Both the position numbers and the translations under genes were made by a program. From positions 496,001 through 560,000 of the forward strand of contig CANMSL010000002.1 in assembly GCA_947500505.1 (NCBI GenBank): a stretch of 64,000 nucleotides of DNA, written 5' to 3'. Under the pieces are notes generated by a model. That model saw only the letters and a list, made by a program, of their open reading frames with translations. It did not search any database and was not told where the DNA came from. The DNA is from an uncultured Aquimarina sp. (GTDB lineage: Bacteria > Bacteroidota > Bacteroidia > Flavobacteriales > Flavobacteriaceae). This document shows, in pieces, positions 18,671-27,244 of the stretch (position 1 is its first letter; each line of letters begins with the position of its first letter).

Positions 18671-19606
18671 ATGAACATGAAAAAACACTTAGCATACTAT
18701 TTACTAATCTCAATAATCATATTGAGTTGCGAAGAAATTCTCTTCGAAGAAGACATTACCGATGATATCGTTACTATCATTGCTCCATCTGATGGATCAG
18801 TAATAGAAAACACCTCCGTTTCTTTTAGCTGGAATGCAGTTGATCAGGCCACTGCATATAGACTTCAGATTGCCAGACCCAACTTCGAAAACGCTGTACA
18901 GGTTGTAGAAGATACTACAGTGACAGGTACTAATTTTAGCACTACACTAGTAAGGAATGACTACGAATGGAGAGTTCGAGCTGAGAATTCAGGATATCAA
19001 ACAGCATATACAACTGCAGCATTTAGTATTACAGAAAGTGAAGATTTTTCTGCCAGAGAGGTTGTGTTATCATCTCCACAAGACAACGCAATTTCAAGCA
19101 ATACATCGGTAACTCTGCAATGGGAAACGGTTACTGATGCTAACAACTACAGAATACAGTTGTTAGACGATAGTGATCAGATAATCGATGAAAATACAAG
19201 CACTACCAATACTATACAGCTTACGTTTCCCGAAGGTATCACAACTTGGCAGGTACGAGCAGAAAATAATACGCAAAGCACCTTGTATTTTGGCAGAAAT
19301 CTTACAGTTGATAGTATGAATCCGGCAAAACCTGTAGCTACTGCACCAGTAAATGAAACTACACTTACTAATACTACGGTTTCTTTTTCCTGGACCAGAG
19401 AGGTTGTAGAAGGAACTAAAGAGTTTGATAGTATATACGTATACCGCAATGAACAATTAACTGACTTAGCTACTAAGGATCAGGTCACTTCTCCAACAGA
19501 TATTACATTAGAATCCGGTAACACATATTATTGGTTTATAAAGGCTTTTGATGAAGCAGGAAACCAAAGTGAAGCCAGCGATACTTTTAGTTTTACTATA
19601 AATTAA
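18671..19606 (+). CDS. Fibronectin-III-like lipoprotein
   Basis: A 311-residue lipoprotein (signal ending IIILSC). It has three tandem Fn3-like beta domains, each with a PSDGSVIENTSVSFSWNAV-type entry and a Y-WRVRAEN or YYWFIKAFDEAGN-type exit (about 37-118, 128-213, 216-309). It lies only 4 bases before the GspC/PilP-like gene, so it is probably co-transcribed with the second secretion block. A lipoprotein here could act as a pilotin-like or surface partner of the secretin; that role is inferred from position only. Confidence 0.7.
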   Translation: MNMKKHLAYYLLISIIILSCEEILFEEDITDDIVTIIAPSDGSVIENTSVSFSWNAVDQATAYRLQIARPNFENAVQVVEDTTVTGTNFSTTLVRNDYEWRVRAENSGYQTAYTTAAFSITESEDFSAREVVLSSPQDNAISSNTSVTLQWETVTDANNYRIQLLDDSDQIIDENTSTTNTIQLTFPEGITTWQVRAENNTQSTLYFGRNLTVDSMNPAKPVATAPVNETTLTNTTVSFSWTREVVEGTKEFDSIYVYRNEQLTDLATKDQVTSPTDITLESGNTYYWFIKAFDEAGNQSEASDTFSFTIN

Positions 19607-19610
19607 TATC

Positions 19611-20081
19611 ATGCTAAAAGGAAAAAAAGGATTATATATTTTACTACCATTAGTGGTGTTCATCTGGGGAGCTATTATTTTTCAGGTAGTGGATGCATTT
19701 TCTGATGAAGACCCTGTAGTTTCTGATATCACTAATGTTTCTTTTGCAACTATAAAAACCAAAGAGCGAGAAAAATTTACCATCGGAGAAGTTGATAGAG
19801 ATCCATTTTTAGGAACAGTTTATAAACCCACAAAAGTTATTCCTAAAACTTATAAAGCACTCACTAAAAAATCAGAGATTGTCTGGCCTTCGATACGCTA
19901 TAAAGGTTTGGTTTCTGCACAGAACAATGCTTCAGCCATATTTTTGGTAGAAATTAATGGAGCCGATCAATTAATGAAAATCAATGACTCTTTTTCAGAA
20001 ATTAAACTTTTAAAAGGCTCTTCCAGCTCAATTAAGCTAAAATATAAAGGTAAAACGAAGCAATTTCAAATTTTAAATTGA
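19611..20081 (+). CDS. GspC/PilP-like periplasmic coupling protein
   Basis: A 156-residue protein with one N-terminal membrane helix (about 8-29) and a small beta domain. The short linker contains VDRDPFLG, a form common before PilP/GspC homology regions, and the C-terminal part (VWPSIRYKGLVSAQ...) fits the HR fold that touches secretin N-domains. It would link the inner-membrane platform to GspD. Its stop TGA overlaps the TTG start of the next gene. Confidence 0.6.
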   Translation: MLKGKKGLYILLPLVVFIWGAIIFQVVDAFSDEDPVVSDITNVSFATIKTKEREKFTIGEVDRDPFLGTVYKPTKVIPKTYKALTKKSEIVWPSIRYKGLVSAQNNASAIFLVEINGADQLMKINDSFSEIKLLKGSSSSIKLKYKGKTKQFQILN

Positions 20082-21349
20082 AAGTATTTTACAAAATAAA
20101 AGCACAAGCGATGCAATTTGCGTTGCTGATTTCTGTAATTGTTGCAATACTATTAAGTGCTGTCTTATTATTAACGCACGTACAATCGTTTTTTAAGATT
20201 AAATCTAAAGAATTACTTGTTGCAACGGAAGAGGTGAACAAGCGACTTTTTGAGTCTCTTGATAATACAATAACTACTGAAGATACTATTCGTATTAGTA
20301 GCGAAACAAAAAACGTAAAAATAGCAACTACTTACCATGGCGTATGGACAAAAACGTTTTCTGAAGTTAGTATCAGAAATAGAAAAATTAGTAAGGCAGC
20401 ATTTTCCGGAACTTATATAGATCCAAAAACACCTAACCTTTATTTAGCGAACAAAAATGCTCCATTGGTTGTTGTGGGTCATACGCGGTTAGAAGGAAAT
20501 AGCTATCTGCCTAAACAGGGTATCAAAGCAGGTAACATCTCTGGTCATTATTACCAGGGCGTTAGTTTATATTACGGGCGTACCTTAGAAAGCAAGGAAA
20601 CGATACCGAAGTTAGATGATCAATGGCTATCGTATATAGAATTACTCTCTAAAGGTGGGTATGTCAAAGAAGATCTTGTGGTTTCACTTGAAAAAGAAAT
20701 TAAAAACTCATTTTATAATCCTGTAAAAATCATTTATACTAATGAGCCCATCACACTGGGAAACGAGAGTATATCCGGAAACATTGTTATTCAATCAGCT
20801 TCTAAAATTGTAATTACTTCAGCTTCTCAATTAACTGACGTATTACTGATTGCTCCAACCATAATAGTTCAGAATAATGTAAAGGGTAGATTTCAATTGC
20901 TAGCTACAAAAAAGATCGAAATTGGAAAACGGTGTCACCTCTCCTACCCATCTTCCATCACGCTACTAGATCAAAAAAATAGTCTTAATACAAATCAAGG
21001 GAACACTATTCAAAACAAAAATCCAGACCTGAGTATAGATAAAAATTCTATTATAGAAGGTTCTGTGTTGTACTTAAAAAAGAAAGGGAAAGCACAAAAT
21101 CGTATCAAAACACATCTAGAAATACAAGAAAATGTAGAAATCACAGGAGATGTTTACTGTCAGGGTAATACAGAGCTTCTAGGTACTGTAAGAGGATCAT
21201 TATATACACAACAATTCATTGCAAATCAATCAGGATCCGTATATCTTAATCACCTCTACAACGGTAAAGTCCTTAAAAATCCTATTCCCGGTTATGCGGG
21301 ATTACCATTTAAGAATCTAAAAAAAAGTATAGCGCTATGGTTATACTAA
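20078..21349 (+). CDS. GspK/PilX-like protein with repetitive beta region
   Basis: A 423-residue protein whose best start is TTG 20078, overlapping the previous stop. This start keeps a basic leader (KVFYKIKAQA) in front of a hydrophobic helix, as in PilX or GspK; the alternative ATG at 20111 would cut the leader off. After the helix there is no classical GspK fold that I can recognise. Instead residues about 215-400 look like stacked short beta strands (ISGNIVIQSASKIVITSAS, VEITGDVYCQGNTELLGTV), similar to a bactofilin-like or beta-helical region. It may be a minor pseudopilin with an unusual tip. Confidence 0.5.
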   Translation: MKVFYKIKAQAMQFALLISVIVAILLSAVLLLTHVQSFFKIKSKELLVATEEVNKRLFESLDNTITTEDTIRISSETKNVKIATTYHGVWTKTFSEVSIRNRKISKAAFSGTYIDPKTPNLYLANKNAPLVVVGHTRLEGNSYLPKQGIKAGNISGHYYQGVSLYYGRTLESKETIPKLDDQWLSYIELLSKGGYVKEDLVVSLEKEIKNSFYNPVKIIYTNEPITLGNESISGNIVIQSASKIVITSASQLTDVLLIAPTIIVQNNVKGRFQLLATKKIEIGKRCHLSYPSSITLLDQKNSLNTNQGNTIQNKNPDLSIDKNSIIEGSVLYLKKKGKAQNRIKTHLEIQENVEITGDVYCQGNTELLGTVRGSLYTQQFIANQSGSVYLNHLYNGKVLKNPIPGYAGLPFKNLKKSIALWLY

Positions 21350-21654
21350 AAAAAATACGTGCAGCTACCTTGATCGAAACGCTAACAGCTTCGGTATTAA
21401 TCATTATTGTATTTATGATCGCAAGTTTAAGCTTTAACAATATATTTAGCAATCAAATCAAAAAAGACCATAGCGCTATAGAAAATAGAATCAAAGAACT
21501 GGAATATCGTATTATTCATCATCAATTACAGCTACCCTACACAGAAGATTTTGGAACCTGGGAAATTGAAATTACATCGAATGATAACGATATTACGATA
21601 TCATACAACCACGGTGATAGTACCCACAAAAAACAAATACTGCTAAATGACTAG
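21337..21654 (+). CDS. Minor pseudopilin, GspI/PilV-like
   Basis: A 105-residue prepilin-like protein. The leader ends IRA, followed by ATLIETLTASVLIIIVF with Glu at +5 after cleavage. The rest is short and helical then beta. It overlaps the genes on both sides by 13 and 8 bases. Short minor pseudopilins of this form prime the pseudopilus; the assignment to GspI rather than GspH follows gene order and is weak. Confidence 0.65.
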   Translation: MVILKKIRAATLIETLTASVLIIIVFMIASLSFNNIFSNQIKKDHSAIENRIKELEYRIIHHQLQLPYTEDFGTWEIEITSNDNDITISYNHGDSTHKKQILLND

Positions 21655-22111
21655 CTCTTCTCAGAAAATAAAGGCATTTACCTTAACCGAGATGATGGTA
21701 GTTATCGTTATTTCGGCAGTTGTAATTGGATTAGCTTTTACTATTTTGAACATAGTGCAAAAGAATATGAGGAGCATCGAAAATAATTATCAGCATCAAT
21801 CAGAAATACAGTCCCTAGAAGTTGCTATGACTATTGATTTTAATCGATACCCAAAAGCACAATGGAACTCTGAAGAGAATAAGCTAACACTTTCTTCGCC
21901 AATTGAAAAAAGGATTTATATGTTCAGCGCCGATAGTATTTCTAATGATTTAGAAACATATGTATTAAAGACAAAAAACCTAACCTATTATTTCGAAGGA
22001 AAGGAAGTAACTTCGGGTAGCATCGACGCTATAAAACTTACTTTTGACAACACTACTGATCTACATCGCATTTTTGTTTATAAATATAATGATCCGACAA
22101 TCTATTTCTGA
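21647..22111 (+). CDS. Minor pseudopilin, GspJ/PulJ-like
   Basis: A 154-residue prepilin-like protein with leader MTSSSQKIKA, then FTLTEMMVVIVISAVVIGL with Glu at +5. The globular part is mostly beta with a C-terminal IKLTFDN...HRIFVYKYND pattern, as in GspJ and PilW. It overlaps the upstream minor pseudopilin by 8 bases and is followed after 2 bases by the platform gene. It is probably part of the pseudopilus tip complex. Confidence 0.65.
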   Translation: MTSSSQKIKAFTLTEMMVVIVISAVVIGLAFTILNIVQKNMRSIENNYQHQSEIQSLEVAMTIDFNRYPKAQWNSEENKLTLSSPIEKRIYMFSADSISNDLETYVLKTKNLTYYFEGKEVTSGSIDAIKLTFDNTTDLHRIFVYKYNDPTIYF

Positions 22112-22113
22112 AT

Positions 22114-23244
22114 ATGGGCATCAAAATTGAAAATACTAACAAAACGCAACAAAAGAACAGCTCTTTTGATATCTCTGAAATCCTTACGAAAGAGATTACC
22201 TTATTCGGAAATTCCTTTAATAGTAAAAAGAAAGAACAGTGGTATGCAGAATTAAGTGTGTTATTGAGATCAGGGATTGATCTAAAAAGTGGGTTAGAAT
22301 TATTGTCAGAGACACAAAAAAAAGAAAAAGATCAAAAATTAATGGGTTCCATGATGTATGAACTTATTGACGGTACTGCATTTTCTGAAATTCTAAAAAA
22401 AGATAAAAACTTTTCAGATTATGAGTACTATGCAGTAAGAATTGGTGAACAGACTGGTCAGCTTGCTCAAATCACACTAGAGCTTAGCGATTTTTATAAA
22501 CGAAAAAATGACTTACGTAGACAAATTATCTCATCACTTACCTATCCTATCATCGTTTTGTTAACCGCCTTGCTAGTAATCTTTTTTATGTTACGATATG
22601 TCGTACCGATGTTTGTTGATATTTTTAAGCAAAATAATGTAGATCTTCCCGGAATTACAGAAGCCATCATTAGTTTTTCTAATTTCGCCGGAGATCACGG
22701 ATTACTAATTTTGGGGATCATTGTTATTGCCATCGTCTCAATTGCTTTGGTATCCAAAAAGACGTGGTATCGTAAATTTATAGGTGATTTTCAGCTTAAA
22801 ATCCCTATACTCGGAAATTATGTTCGAAAAATCTATATGGCACAATTTACCCAGGCACTTTCATTATTGACATATGCAAAAGTACCGATGGTGGATAGTA
22901 TCGATTTAGTAAAAAATATGATTAATTTCTATCCGTTACAACAGGGGTTACACGAAACTAACCAAGCAGTGATCTCCGGAGATAAATTAAGTACCTCTTT
23001 TGCAAAAAGTCCTATTTTTGATAAAAAACTGATCGCTATGATTCGGGTAGCAGAAGAAACCAATCAAACCGAATTTATCTTCCAGAAACTCAATGAACAA
23101 TACAATCAACAGGTAAAACATCAATCACAGGTTATATCACAGGTACTAAATCCTATGCTAACAATTCTGGTAGGGATTATCGTTGGGGTAATATTAATAG
23201 CTATGTACTTACCGATGTTTAGATTAAGTAGTGTTATCGGCTAA
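22114..23244 (+). CDS. gspF: Inner-membrane platform protein GspF
   Basis: A 376-residue polytopic membrane protein with two GspF-type domains. The first (about 40-160) contains the LLRSGIDLKSGLELL motif and ends in a membrane helix (SSLTYPIIVLLTALLVIFFML). The second (about 240-365) contains FTQALSLLTYAKVPM and ends with a hydrophobic helix. It anchors GspE and drives pseudopilin insertion. It is the last gene of the second block and supplies the partner missing from the first block, so the two blocks complement each other. Confidence 0.92.
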   Translation: MGIKIENTNKTQQKNSSFDISEILTKEITLFGNSFNSKKKEQWYAELSVLLRSGIDLKSGLELLSETQKKEKDQKLMGSMMYELIDGTAFSEILKKDKNFSDYEYYAVRIGEQTGQLAQITLELSDFYKRKNDLRRQIISSLTYPIIVLLTALLVIFFMLRYVVPMFVDIFKQNNVDLPGITEAIISFSNFAGDHGLLILGIIVIAIVSIALVSKKTWYRKFIGDFQLKIPILGNYVRKIYMAQFTQALSLLTYAKVPMVDSIDLVKNMINFYPLQQGLHETNQAVISGDKLSTSFAKSPIFDKKLIAMIRVAEETNQTEFIFQKLNEQYNQQVKHQSQVISQVLNPMLTILVGIIVGVILIAMYLPMFRLSSVIG

Positions 23245-23484
23245 TTATAAGTTTACTATTTCTACGTATAATTTCAGTATACGCTATACTTCCCAGATGA
23301 AGCTTTGTGTGCCGTTTTAATTATATCTGCCGAACCAAAACACTCCCAAGTTGACCATTTTGTCATAAATCCGTAAACTCATATTCTCTTTTATAAATAA
23401 AAAATATTTATACATTTCATAATTTATATAAATAAAAATTTATGAGTATTTTTTTAGACATTTGTTCTAAATAAACATAACAAC

Positions 23485-24999
23485 ATGAAAAACGATATAT
23501 TATTTCAAGAATCTATTCAAAGAAATACGCATAAAATTACAAAAGTAGCAGTTGCAAAAGGAGACGGTATTGGTCCCGAAATAATGTCTGCTACATTGGA
23601 TATTCTGAAAGCGGCAGGTGCCAATATAGAACCTGAATTTATTGATCTTGGTGAGCAAGTCTACCTATCCGGAAACACTGCCGGTATTAGTAATGACTCG
23701 TGGGATGTTATCAATCGTAACAAATTAATTCTTAAAGCACCGGTTACCACTCCTCAGGGAAAAGGTTATAAAAGTCTAAATGTAACTCTTAGAAAATCCT
23801 TAGGATTATATGCAAATGTACGCCCTGTTAGCTCTTTGCATCCTTTTGTTAAAACGCACTTCCCAAATATGGATGTAGTTATCATACGTGAAAACGAAGA
23901 AGATTTATACGCAGGAATTGAACATCAGCAAACACAAGATGTAGTGCAATGTCTTAAGCTAATAACCAGACCCGGCTGTGAGCGAATAATACGTTATGCA
24001 TTCGAATATGCAAAGGCATATGGAAGAAAAAAAGTTACCTGTATGGTAAAGGACAATATTATGAAATTAACCGATGGATTGTTTCATCAGGTTTTTAAAG
24101 AAATCTCTTTAGAGTACCCAAATATAAAAGCAGAATCTCAGATTATCGATATAGGATCTGCAAAACTAGCTGCAAATCCAGAGAATTATGATGTGATCGT
24201 GACCTCTAATCTGTATGGGGATATTATTTCGGACATCGCAGCAGAGATTGCCGGGTCCGTTGGGTTGGCAGGTTCTGCAAATATCGGTACCAACGTCGCC
24301 ATGTTTGAGGCAATTCACGGCTCTGCTCCCGATATTGCTGGTAAACAAATAGCAAATCCATCCGGACTTATAAATGCTGCTGTATTGATGTTAGCACACA
24401 TTGGTCAATTGAAGATTGCCGATAATATCAAAAATGCACTATTAACAACTATTGAAGAAGGATATCACACTCCGGATATATATCAATCCGAAACGAGTAA
24501 GAAAAAGGTCTCGACACAGGAATTTGCCAAGGAAGTGATATCCAGATTGGGTAATACTCCGAAGCATCTGGTTGTTAGCAAACTCACTCAGGGCTCTGGT
24601 GAAATGAGAACTTTTGAATATAAACGAAAAAAAGCAAATAAAGTATTAGTCGGAGTGGATGCATTTATTGATTGGTCTGGGTCAGATCCAAAAGAAATTG
24701 GTGATGCTCTTTCTAAGATCAATGCTTATAATTTAAAATTAAAAATGATCACAAACCGTGGAGTTAAGGTCTATCCTAATGGTCTGAAGGAAACATATTG
24801 TACAGATCACTGGAGATGTAGGTTTGTAGGACTGGATGCAAAAATCAAAAAGACAATCCCGAGTTATAGCGCTATTGATCAAGAGCAAGTAATTGCTCTT
24901 TTATCTAAGCTTCACAGCGGCGGATTTGATGTGATCAAAACAGAAAACCTCTACGAGTTTGACGGCAAAAGAGGGTTCTCATTAGGACAAGGAGAATAA
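23485..24999 (+). CDS. icd: Isocitrate dehydrogenase, Thermus-type
   Basis: A 504-residue enzyme oxidising isocitrate to 2-oxoglutarate in the TCA cycle. The catalytic half has KGDGIGPEI, the substrate loop SLNVTLRKSLGLYANVRP (98-114), VVIIRENEEDLYAGIE and VKDN (188-191). The extra C-terminal domain of about 130 residues (VLVGVDAFIDW...LKMITNRGVKVYP...WRCRF...EFDGKRGFSLGQGE) matches the long form known from Thermus thermophilus. The cofactor site reads HGSAPDIAG (278-286), with Asp-Ile where NADP enzymes have Lys-Tyr, so NAD may be preferred. Probably a single-gene unit. Confidence 0.9.
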   Translation: MKNDILFQESIQRNTHKITKVAVAKGDGIGPEIMSATLDILKAAGANIEPEFIDLGEQVYLSGNTAGISNDSWDVINRNKLILKAPVTTPQGKGYKSLNVTLRKSLGLYANVRPVSSLHPFVKTHFPNMDVVIIRENEEDLYAGIEHQQTQDVVQCLKLITRPGCERIIRYAFEYAKAYGRKKVTCMVKDNIMKLTDGLFHQVFKEISLEYPNIKAESQIIDIGSAKLAANPENYDVIVTSNLYGDIISDIAAEIAGSVGLAGSANIGTNVAMFEAIHGSAPDIAGKQIANPSGLINAAVLMLAHIGQLKIADNIKNALLTTIEEGYHTPDIYQSETSKKKVSTQEFAKEVISRLGNTPKHLVVSKLTQGSGEMRTFEYKRKKANKVLVGVDAFIDWSGSDPKEIGDALSKINAYNLKLKMITNRGVKVYPNGLKETYCTDHWRCRFVGLDAKIKKTIPSYSAIDQEQVIALLSKLHSGGFDVIKTENLYEFDGKRGFSLGQGE

Positions 25000-25084
25000 A
25001 TCACCTGTGAAGAAATTCTTTATTAATTTAGTAGATTGAATAATTAATGGACTACAAAATTATTAAAAAACATTAAATTTCAAC

Positions 25085-25124
25085 CAGAGTTCGAAGTAAG
25101 AATACATCCATACGTCGAACTCTG
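25085..25124. repeat. Perfect 10-base inverted repeat
   Basis: CAGAGTTCGA (25085-25094) and TCGAACTCTG (25115-25124) are perfect inverted copies separated by 20 bases. It lies 86 bases after the icd stop and could form a terminator stem, but no T-run follows; it may mark the left edge of the accessory region. Confidence 0.4.
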
Positions 25125-25152
25125 ATTAGTTTAGGATATCTTTGTACTAATT

Positions 25153-25305
25153 AAAAGTTTCCTTAAAATTATCTGTTTACAGGACTAAGTGATCGTACCA
25201 TTCTACTGTGTAAATTTCATTTTTTGCGTTATTTATTGAGTTGGTTTGCATGCGTGTCTATAAATAAGACTGAAACGAGTACAATTAAACCAAAAACAAA
25301 GCGGA
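25153..25305 (-). pseudogene. Remnant of a VOC-protein gene 5' end
   Basis: This stretch aligns by eye with the first 150 bases of the minus-strand VOC gene at 26586-27095 (shared words AGTTTCCTT, AAATTATC, GTAAATTTCATTTTTT, GAGTACAATTAA) but is broken by deletions and has no open frame. It lies just below a decayed operator and AraC gene, so it is the target gene of a dead copy of the regulator module. Confidence 0.6.
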
Positions 25306-25322
25306 TTTTTTTAATTACAGTA

Positions 25323-25390
25323 CAAATATCAGATGGATAAGAAGATATTTTATGGTAAAGAAATCAGGATTAATTGTAAATTTTCTAGTT
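25323..25390 (-). promoter_or_regulatory. Relic operator and -7 box
   Basis: On the minus strand the box reads GATATTTG (25323-25330). Half-sites read on the plus strand are TGGTAAAG at 25353 and TTGTAAAT at 25374, 30 bases from the box and 21 apart. This copies the layout and most of the sequence of the intact operator at 34174-34239. Confidence 0.55.
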
Positions 25391-25401
25391 TCTAATAAAA
25401 A

Positions 25402-26302
25402 CTAGACATAATTTCGATATTCTGATGGTGAAACGCAAGTTTTTGACTTGAAAAACTTGGTGAAATTAGAAGCGTCCTGAAATTTTAAGAAGTATGCTAT
25501 TTCATTAATGGTCATATCAGTATTGTTCATAATTGAATGAGCTTCGAGAATAATCCTATCGGAAAGAATTTCTTTAGGTGTTTTACCCGTTACTTTTTTA
25601 AGAACCTCCCCTAAAAAGGTAGCGTTTATATTGATTTATTCTGCGATTTCTGAAATGGTAATGAGCCGTTATACTTTATTCCGTTTGATATCATAAAGGT
25701 TTTCTTCTACAATTTTCTCAAACTGTTTTATGATGCGGTTTTGTTTTATCTCCTTTTGATTGTGATAATATAAATTGTAATGCTCTATACTTTGAAGTAA
25801 GATGAGCTCTAGTAATGCTTTAGCTTTGTCATAACGATTAGCACTATTTGAAGCTGATGTCGTAAATATGTTGGAACGTTTGCGTTGTTTCGACAAGGAT
25901 TTCTTCTTTCAACAGTACAACAACTTTTGAGGCAATTTTAAAACCTTCAAAATGCGTCACCAATTCTTTTAAAGTTGGGTGATTTTCGAAAAAACTATCC
26001 ATAAAGACAATCACATAGCCATTCCAATCAGATAATCTCTCATAGTATCTTAAATGTTGTGGTGCTTGAAAATAAATGCTCCCATCAGTAATATGATACT
26101 CGGATAACCCAATTTTATATTTGGCCTCACCCTTAGTCAACAGAATGATGGAATAGGTATTACTTCTGAAAATACTGGTTTCCTTTACCTAAGTACTGGG
26201 CGTGTCTGAAAATTTATAAATATGAAAATCTTTACTTAAAGGTTTTACAGTTTTAAGCCCCTCAAGTAGCGTATTTATGTCTTTATCGTAATTTGTGTTC
26301 AC
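25402..26302 (-). pseudogene. AraC-family regulator pseudogene
   Basis: Full-length decayed paralogue of the AraC gene at 34260-35156; the two align by eye from the GTG start (26300-26302) to a late TAG (25402-25404). It has in-frame stops at 26190-26192 (a Trp codon turned TAG), 25669-25671 and 25636-25638, plus a frameshift near 25855 (total length 901 bases, not a multiple of three). Fragments still encode the ligand-domain words AKYKIGLSEYHITDGSIYFQ and the HTH end. It is surely inactive. Confidence 0.85.
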
Positions 26303-26379
26303 CTTCACAATATAGCAAAATCAAAAACATCGACATCCATTTCTGAAATACCGCTGCTTCAAAAAGTATTTATTTCAAT

Positions 26380-26580
26380 CTACTTTTTCGAAGCGGTTAA
26401 AACCCTTGTCCAAAAAGGAATCAATAGATACACCATTAATGGAACCAGAATGATTGTAAGAATAAATGTGCGAACCAGAATTGGTAATTCATTCAGGTAC
26501 TCTCCAAAGAGTAAGAGTATTGCCGTTATTGCCGGATAAATCGCTATCCATACTATCAGTGCGTTTTTAAACTTTTTCAT
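26380..26580 (-). CDS. Small two-helix membrane protein, copy 1
   Basis: A 66-residue protein with two membrane helices: ALIVWIAIYPAITAILLLFG (about 7-26) and VRTFILTIILVPLMVYLLIP (about 36-55). It is a close paralogue of the products of 30278-30475 and 36727-36924. The same WIAIYPAIT...LVPLMVY pattern occurs as a C-terminal membrane module of some YgiN-like monooxygenases, so it may be a split-off membrane anchor. It ends the minus-strand unit that starts with the VOC gene 5 bases upstream. Confidence 0.75.
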   Translation of the reverse strand: MKKFKNALIVWIAIYPAITAILLLFGEYLNELPILVRTFILTIILVPLMVYLLIPFWTRVLTASKK

Positions 26581-26585
26581 CTTAT

Positions 26586-27095
26586 CTATCTTAAATATTT
26601 ATTAAATCTAATCTTGTTTCCATTGTTATCTCTTATATCAATGGATGTAGTATTTGTTATACCACTAGTATAAGGTCCCATCATTATGGCAATATCTTTT
26701 TCACGTAGTTTTTTGATGGTCTTTTCCATATCAGATACTTCTATGGACATAATGCCACTCAATTCATACTTATATGATTCGATATTCATATTATAATTCT
26801 TTAAGACTTCTTTACGATTTTTAGCGCTTAGAACATTCAACTTGAAGTCCCCTAATTGAAGTGATTCTAATTGAGTATTTTTAACCGGGGTTCTTTGTTG
26901 CGTAGTTTTAGTAAAGCCTAGGATATTTTTATACCAATTGACAGTTTCCTTGAAATTATCGGTTTGCAGTACCAAATGGTCATACCGTTCTACCTTGTAA
27001 ATTTCATTTTTTTGCATTACTTCTTGAGCTGCCGCTGAATACGTGTTTATTAATAATACTGAACTGAGTACGATTAAAAGACTTAATTTTTTCAT
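26586..27095 (-). CDS. Secreted VOC (glyoxalase-fold) protein
   Basis: A 169-residue protein with a signal peptide ending YSAAAQ. The mature part has the vicinal-oxygen-chelate beginning YDHLVLQTDNFKETVNWYKN and second half LSGIMSIEVSDMEKTIKKLR...IDIRDNNGNKIRF. VOC proteins are metal-dependent lyases, isomerases or dioxygenases, or drug-binding proteins; the substrate is unknown. A periplasmic location is unusual for the fold. Expression probably starts from the operator-linked promoter at 27132. Confidence 0.75.
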   Translation of the reverse strand: MKKLSLLIVLSSVLLINTYSAAAQEVMQKNEIYKVERYDHLVLQTDNFKETVNWYKNILGFTKTTQQRTPVKNTQLESLQLGDFKLNVLSAKNRKEVLKNYNMNIESYKYELSGIMSIEVSDMEKTIKKLREKDIAIMMGPYTSGITNTTSIDIRDNNGNKIRFNKYLR

Positions 27096-27131
27096 GACTA
27101 TAATTTTTAAAGGTTCAACTTAATTACACTA

Positions 27132-27196
27132 CAAATGTACCTCCCGATTACACCTATTCTTTGGTAGTTTTCAAAGCATAAATGGTACATTTCAAG
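27132..27196 (-). promoter_or_regulatory. AraC-type operator (TGGTA type) and -7 box
   Basis: Minus-strand -7 box TACATTTG at 27132-27139, 37 bases before the VOC start. Plus-strand half-sites TGGTAGTTTTCAAAG at 27162 and TGGTACATTTCAAG at 27183: the first lies 30 bases from the box and the second 21 further, as a direct repeat. This is nearly the sequence found at 29171-29236, so one regulator likely serves both. Confidence 0.65.
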
Positions 27197-27203
27197 ACAT
27201 AAA

Positions 27204-27226
27204 AAAAGCCGCATTTTGCGGCTTTT
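27204..27226. terminator. Bidirectional intrinsic terminator
   Basis: Perfect 10-base stem AAAAGCCGCA / TGCGGCTTTT with a 3-base loop and T-runs on both strands. It ends the minus-strand operon of 27245-29133 and separates it from the next promoter at 27132. Confidence 0.85.
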
Positions 27227-27244
27227 CTAGATTAAACTATTTGC

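Noticed and set aside
25669..26140. Two short minus-strand frames as separate genes
   Set aside because: They are fragments of one AraC pseudogene when compared with the intact copy at 34260-35156.
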